From Deinococcus radiopugnans ATCC 19172 (lineage in GTDB: Bacteria > Deinococcota > Deinococci > Deinococcales > Deinococcaceae), in contig NZ_VDMO01000005.1 in NCBI RefSeq assembly GCF_006335125.1, positions 1-64,000 on the forward strand: a stretch of DNA of 64,000 nt, given 5' to 3'. The notes under the pieces are model-generated. The model was not told the origin of the DNA. It made no database searches and saw nothing but the letters and a program-made list of their open reading frames with translations. Of this stretch, positions 62,924 through 64,000 are shown one piece after another. The position numbers and the translations under genes were made by a program. How positions within the stretch are numbered: position 1 is the first letter of the stretch; each line of letters starts with the position of its first letter.

Positions 62924-64000
62924 ATGTCTGCCGTTCCCAGCCTCACCGTGCCATCTGAAACGATCAAGTCGCCCATGCGCGAGATCGCGTCCATTGCCGT
63001 GCCCGTCAGCCTGGAGATGGTCATTCAGCTGGTGCTGACCTTTATCAACCAGATTATCGTGGGGGTGCTGGGGGCGGTGGCGGTGGCCGCCGTGGGCCTG
63101 ACCGGCAGCCTGAGCTTTCTATTCTTCGTGACCCTGGGGGCACTGGGTTCGGGCACCAGCATCCTGATCGCGCGGCGGGCGGGGGCCAACGACAGCGCAG
63201 GTGTCAACCAGACCCTCAGCGTCACGCTGGCGGTCAGCCTGCTGCTGGCGGGCTCGCTGACCGTGCCGATCATCCTGAACGCGGACACACTGCTGCGCCT
63301 GGCCGGCGGCGCGGAGGACGTGACCCGCACTGCTGTGCCGTACATGCAGGTCAGCATGCTGGCCCTGGTGCCGGGGGTGCTGGGCTGGATCTTCAGCGGG
63401 GCGCTGCGCTCGCTGGGGCACGCCCGCACGCCGCTGGTGGTCACGAGCTGCACGGTGGTGGTCGAAAGCCTCGTCGCCTACGGACTGGTGTTCGGCGTCG
63501 GCCCGCTGCCGCAACTGGGGGTGGTGGGCGCCGCCTGGGCGCTGGTGATCGCCAACGCGCTCAAGGCCGCGCTGCTGGCCTATCAGGTGTACGGGCCGCG
63601 CCATCTGGCCGCGCTGCAATTTCCCACCCGCGCCGCCCTGCGCGCGATTACCGGGCCGCTGATCGCCCTGAGCGCGCCGCTGGCCTTTACCGAATTTGTC
63701 TGGAGCATGGGCAACTTCCTGTACGCCGCCGTCTTCGCCCGTGTCGGCACGGTGGCGCTGGCGGCCAGCCAGATCGTGTCCACCCTGGAGGGCATCTTCA
63801 TCGTCGGCTCGTTTGGCCTGATGAGTTCGGCCACCGTGTTCATCGGACGCTCGCTGGGCCAGGGCGACGCGGCGGGGGCGCAGCTGTGGCTGGCCCGGAT
63901 TGCCCGCGCCGGACTGGTGACCGGCCTGGGCTTCGGCGTGCTGTTCGCCCTGAGCGCCCTGATCGTTCCCGGTCTGTTTCCGAAAGTGGGAGCCGCCGTG
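62924..64000 (+). CDS. MATE-family efflux transporter, truncated by window edge
   Basis: 359 codons are visible and the gene continues beyond the window. Nine or so hydrophobic helices are arranged in the MATE pattern: [69 protein letters not shown] and [28 protein letters not shown]. Members export cationic drugs or metabolites using Na+ or H+. The ATG is supported by a TACTGT box eight bases upstream. Confidence 0.9.
   Translation, partial: MSAVPSLTVPSETIKSPMREIASIAVPVSLEMVIQLVLTFINQIIVGVLGAVAVAAVGLTGSLSFLFFVTLGALGSGTSILIARRAGANDSAGVNQTLSVTLAVSLLLAGSLTVPIILNADTLLRLAGGAEDVTRTAVPYMQVSMLALVPGVLGWIFSGALRSLGHARTPLVVTSCTVVVESLVAYGLVFGVGPLPQLGVVGAAWALVIANALKAALLAYQVYGPRHLAALQFPTRAALRAITGPLIALSAPLAFTEFVWSMGNFLYAAVFARVGTVALAASQIVSTLEGIFIVGSFGLMSSATVFIGRSLGQGDAAGAQLWLARIARAGLVTGLGFGVLFALSALIVPGLFPKVGAAV

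Overview
The window is high-GC, gene-dense bacterial chromosome, almost certainly from a Deinococcus species. The reasons are: a conserved rpsB-tsf-pyrH-frr-cdsA block; the menaquinone futalosine enzyme MqnC; a gnd-zwf-opcA-pgl operon; a homoaconitase/isopropylmalate dehydratase of the type used in Deinococcus/Thermus lysine synthesis; an HRDC protein with an inactive PLP-enzyme-like N-terminus; and many start codons sitting 5-9 bases after a TANNNT or CACAAT -10 box, the leaderless-mRNA pattern known from Deinococcus. I see no tRNA, rRNA, CRISPR array or prophage. The only mobile-element trace is the last 34 codons of a transposase at the left edge.

Layout. 1-7.8 kb: transposase tail, DUF1345 membrane protein, serine beta-lactamase-like protein, EamA exporter, then a thiolase / YciI / 3-hydroxyacyl-CoA dehydrogenase set separated by two unusual octamer-tiled inverted repeats, a TspO-like protein and a shikimate-dehydrogenase-like protein. 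7.8-11.8 kb: peptide ABC transporter (two permeases and binding protein, no ATPases). 11.8-16.9 kb: amino-sugar/cell-wall recycling group (GH20 hexosaminidase, sugar-binding protein, NagZ). 16.9-21 kb: DegV, a beta-hydroxyacid dehydrogenase, a membrane protein, a GNAT enzyme and a secreted protein. 21-25.4 kb: translation and lipid block. 25.7-29.4 kb: DUF4388 protein, ADP-ribosylglycohydrolase translationally coupled to a nucleotidyltransferase-family protein, beta-helix lipoprotein. 29.6-32.1 kb: YchF and a diguanylate cyclase. 32.2-36.8 kb: oxidative pentose-phosphate operon. 37-41.3 kb: MqnC and orphans. 41.5-48.4 kb: ObgE, UvrA, membrane protein, DsbA/DsbB-like pair. 48.4-55.5 kb: GNAT, HRDC protein, secreted protein, VWA protein, second beta-helix lipoprotein. 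55.7-64 kb: GuaA, aconitase-family large subunit, SEC-C protein, TrmH-family methyltransferase, coiled-coil protein, a GNAT remnant, an MBL-fold hydrolase and a truncated MATE exporter.

Most notable signals: a shared palindromic operator (CTAACG-NN-YGTTAG) over the promoters of the thiolase and the MBL-fold hydrolase; two inverted repeats whose arms are tiled with a 7-8 bp GTC[T/A]AA unit flanking the YciI gene; a family of about 135-bp dispersed elements with conserved ends and variable hairpins (one full copy downstream of obgE, a tail-to-tail pair downstream of the MBL gene); low-complexity charged tails on both sides of the gnd-zwf junction; a candidate radiation/desiccation response motif upstream of uvrA; and the PLP-like/HRDC fusion protein.
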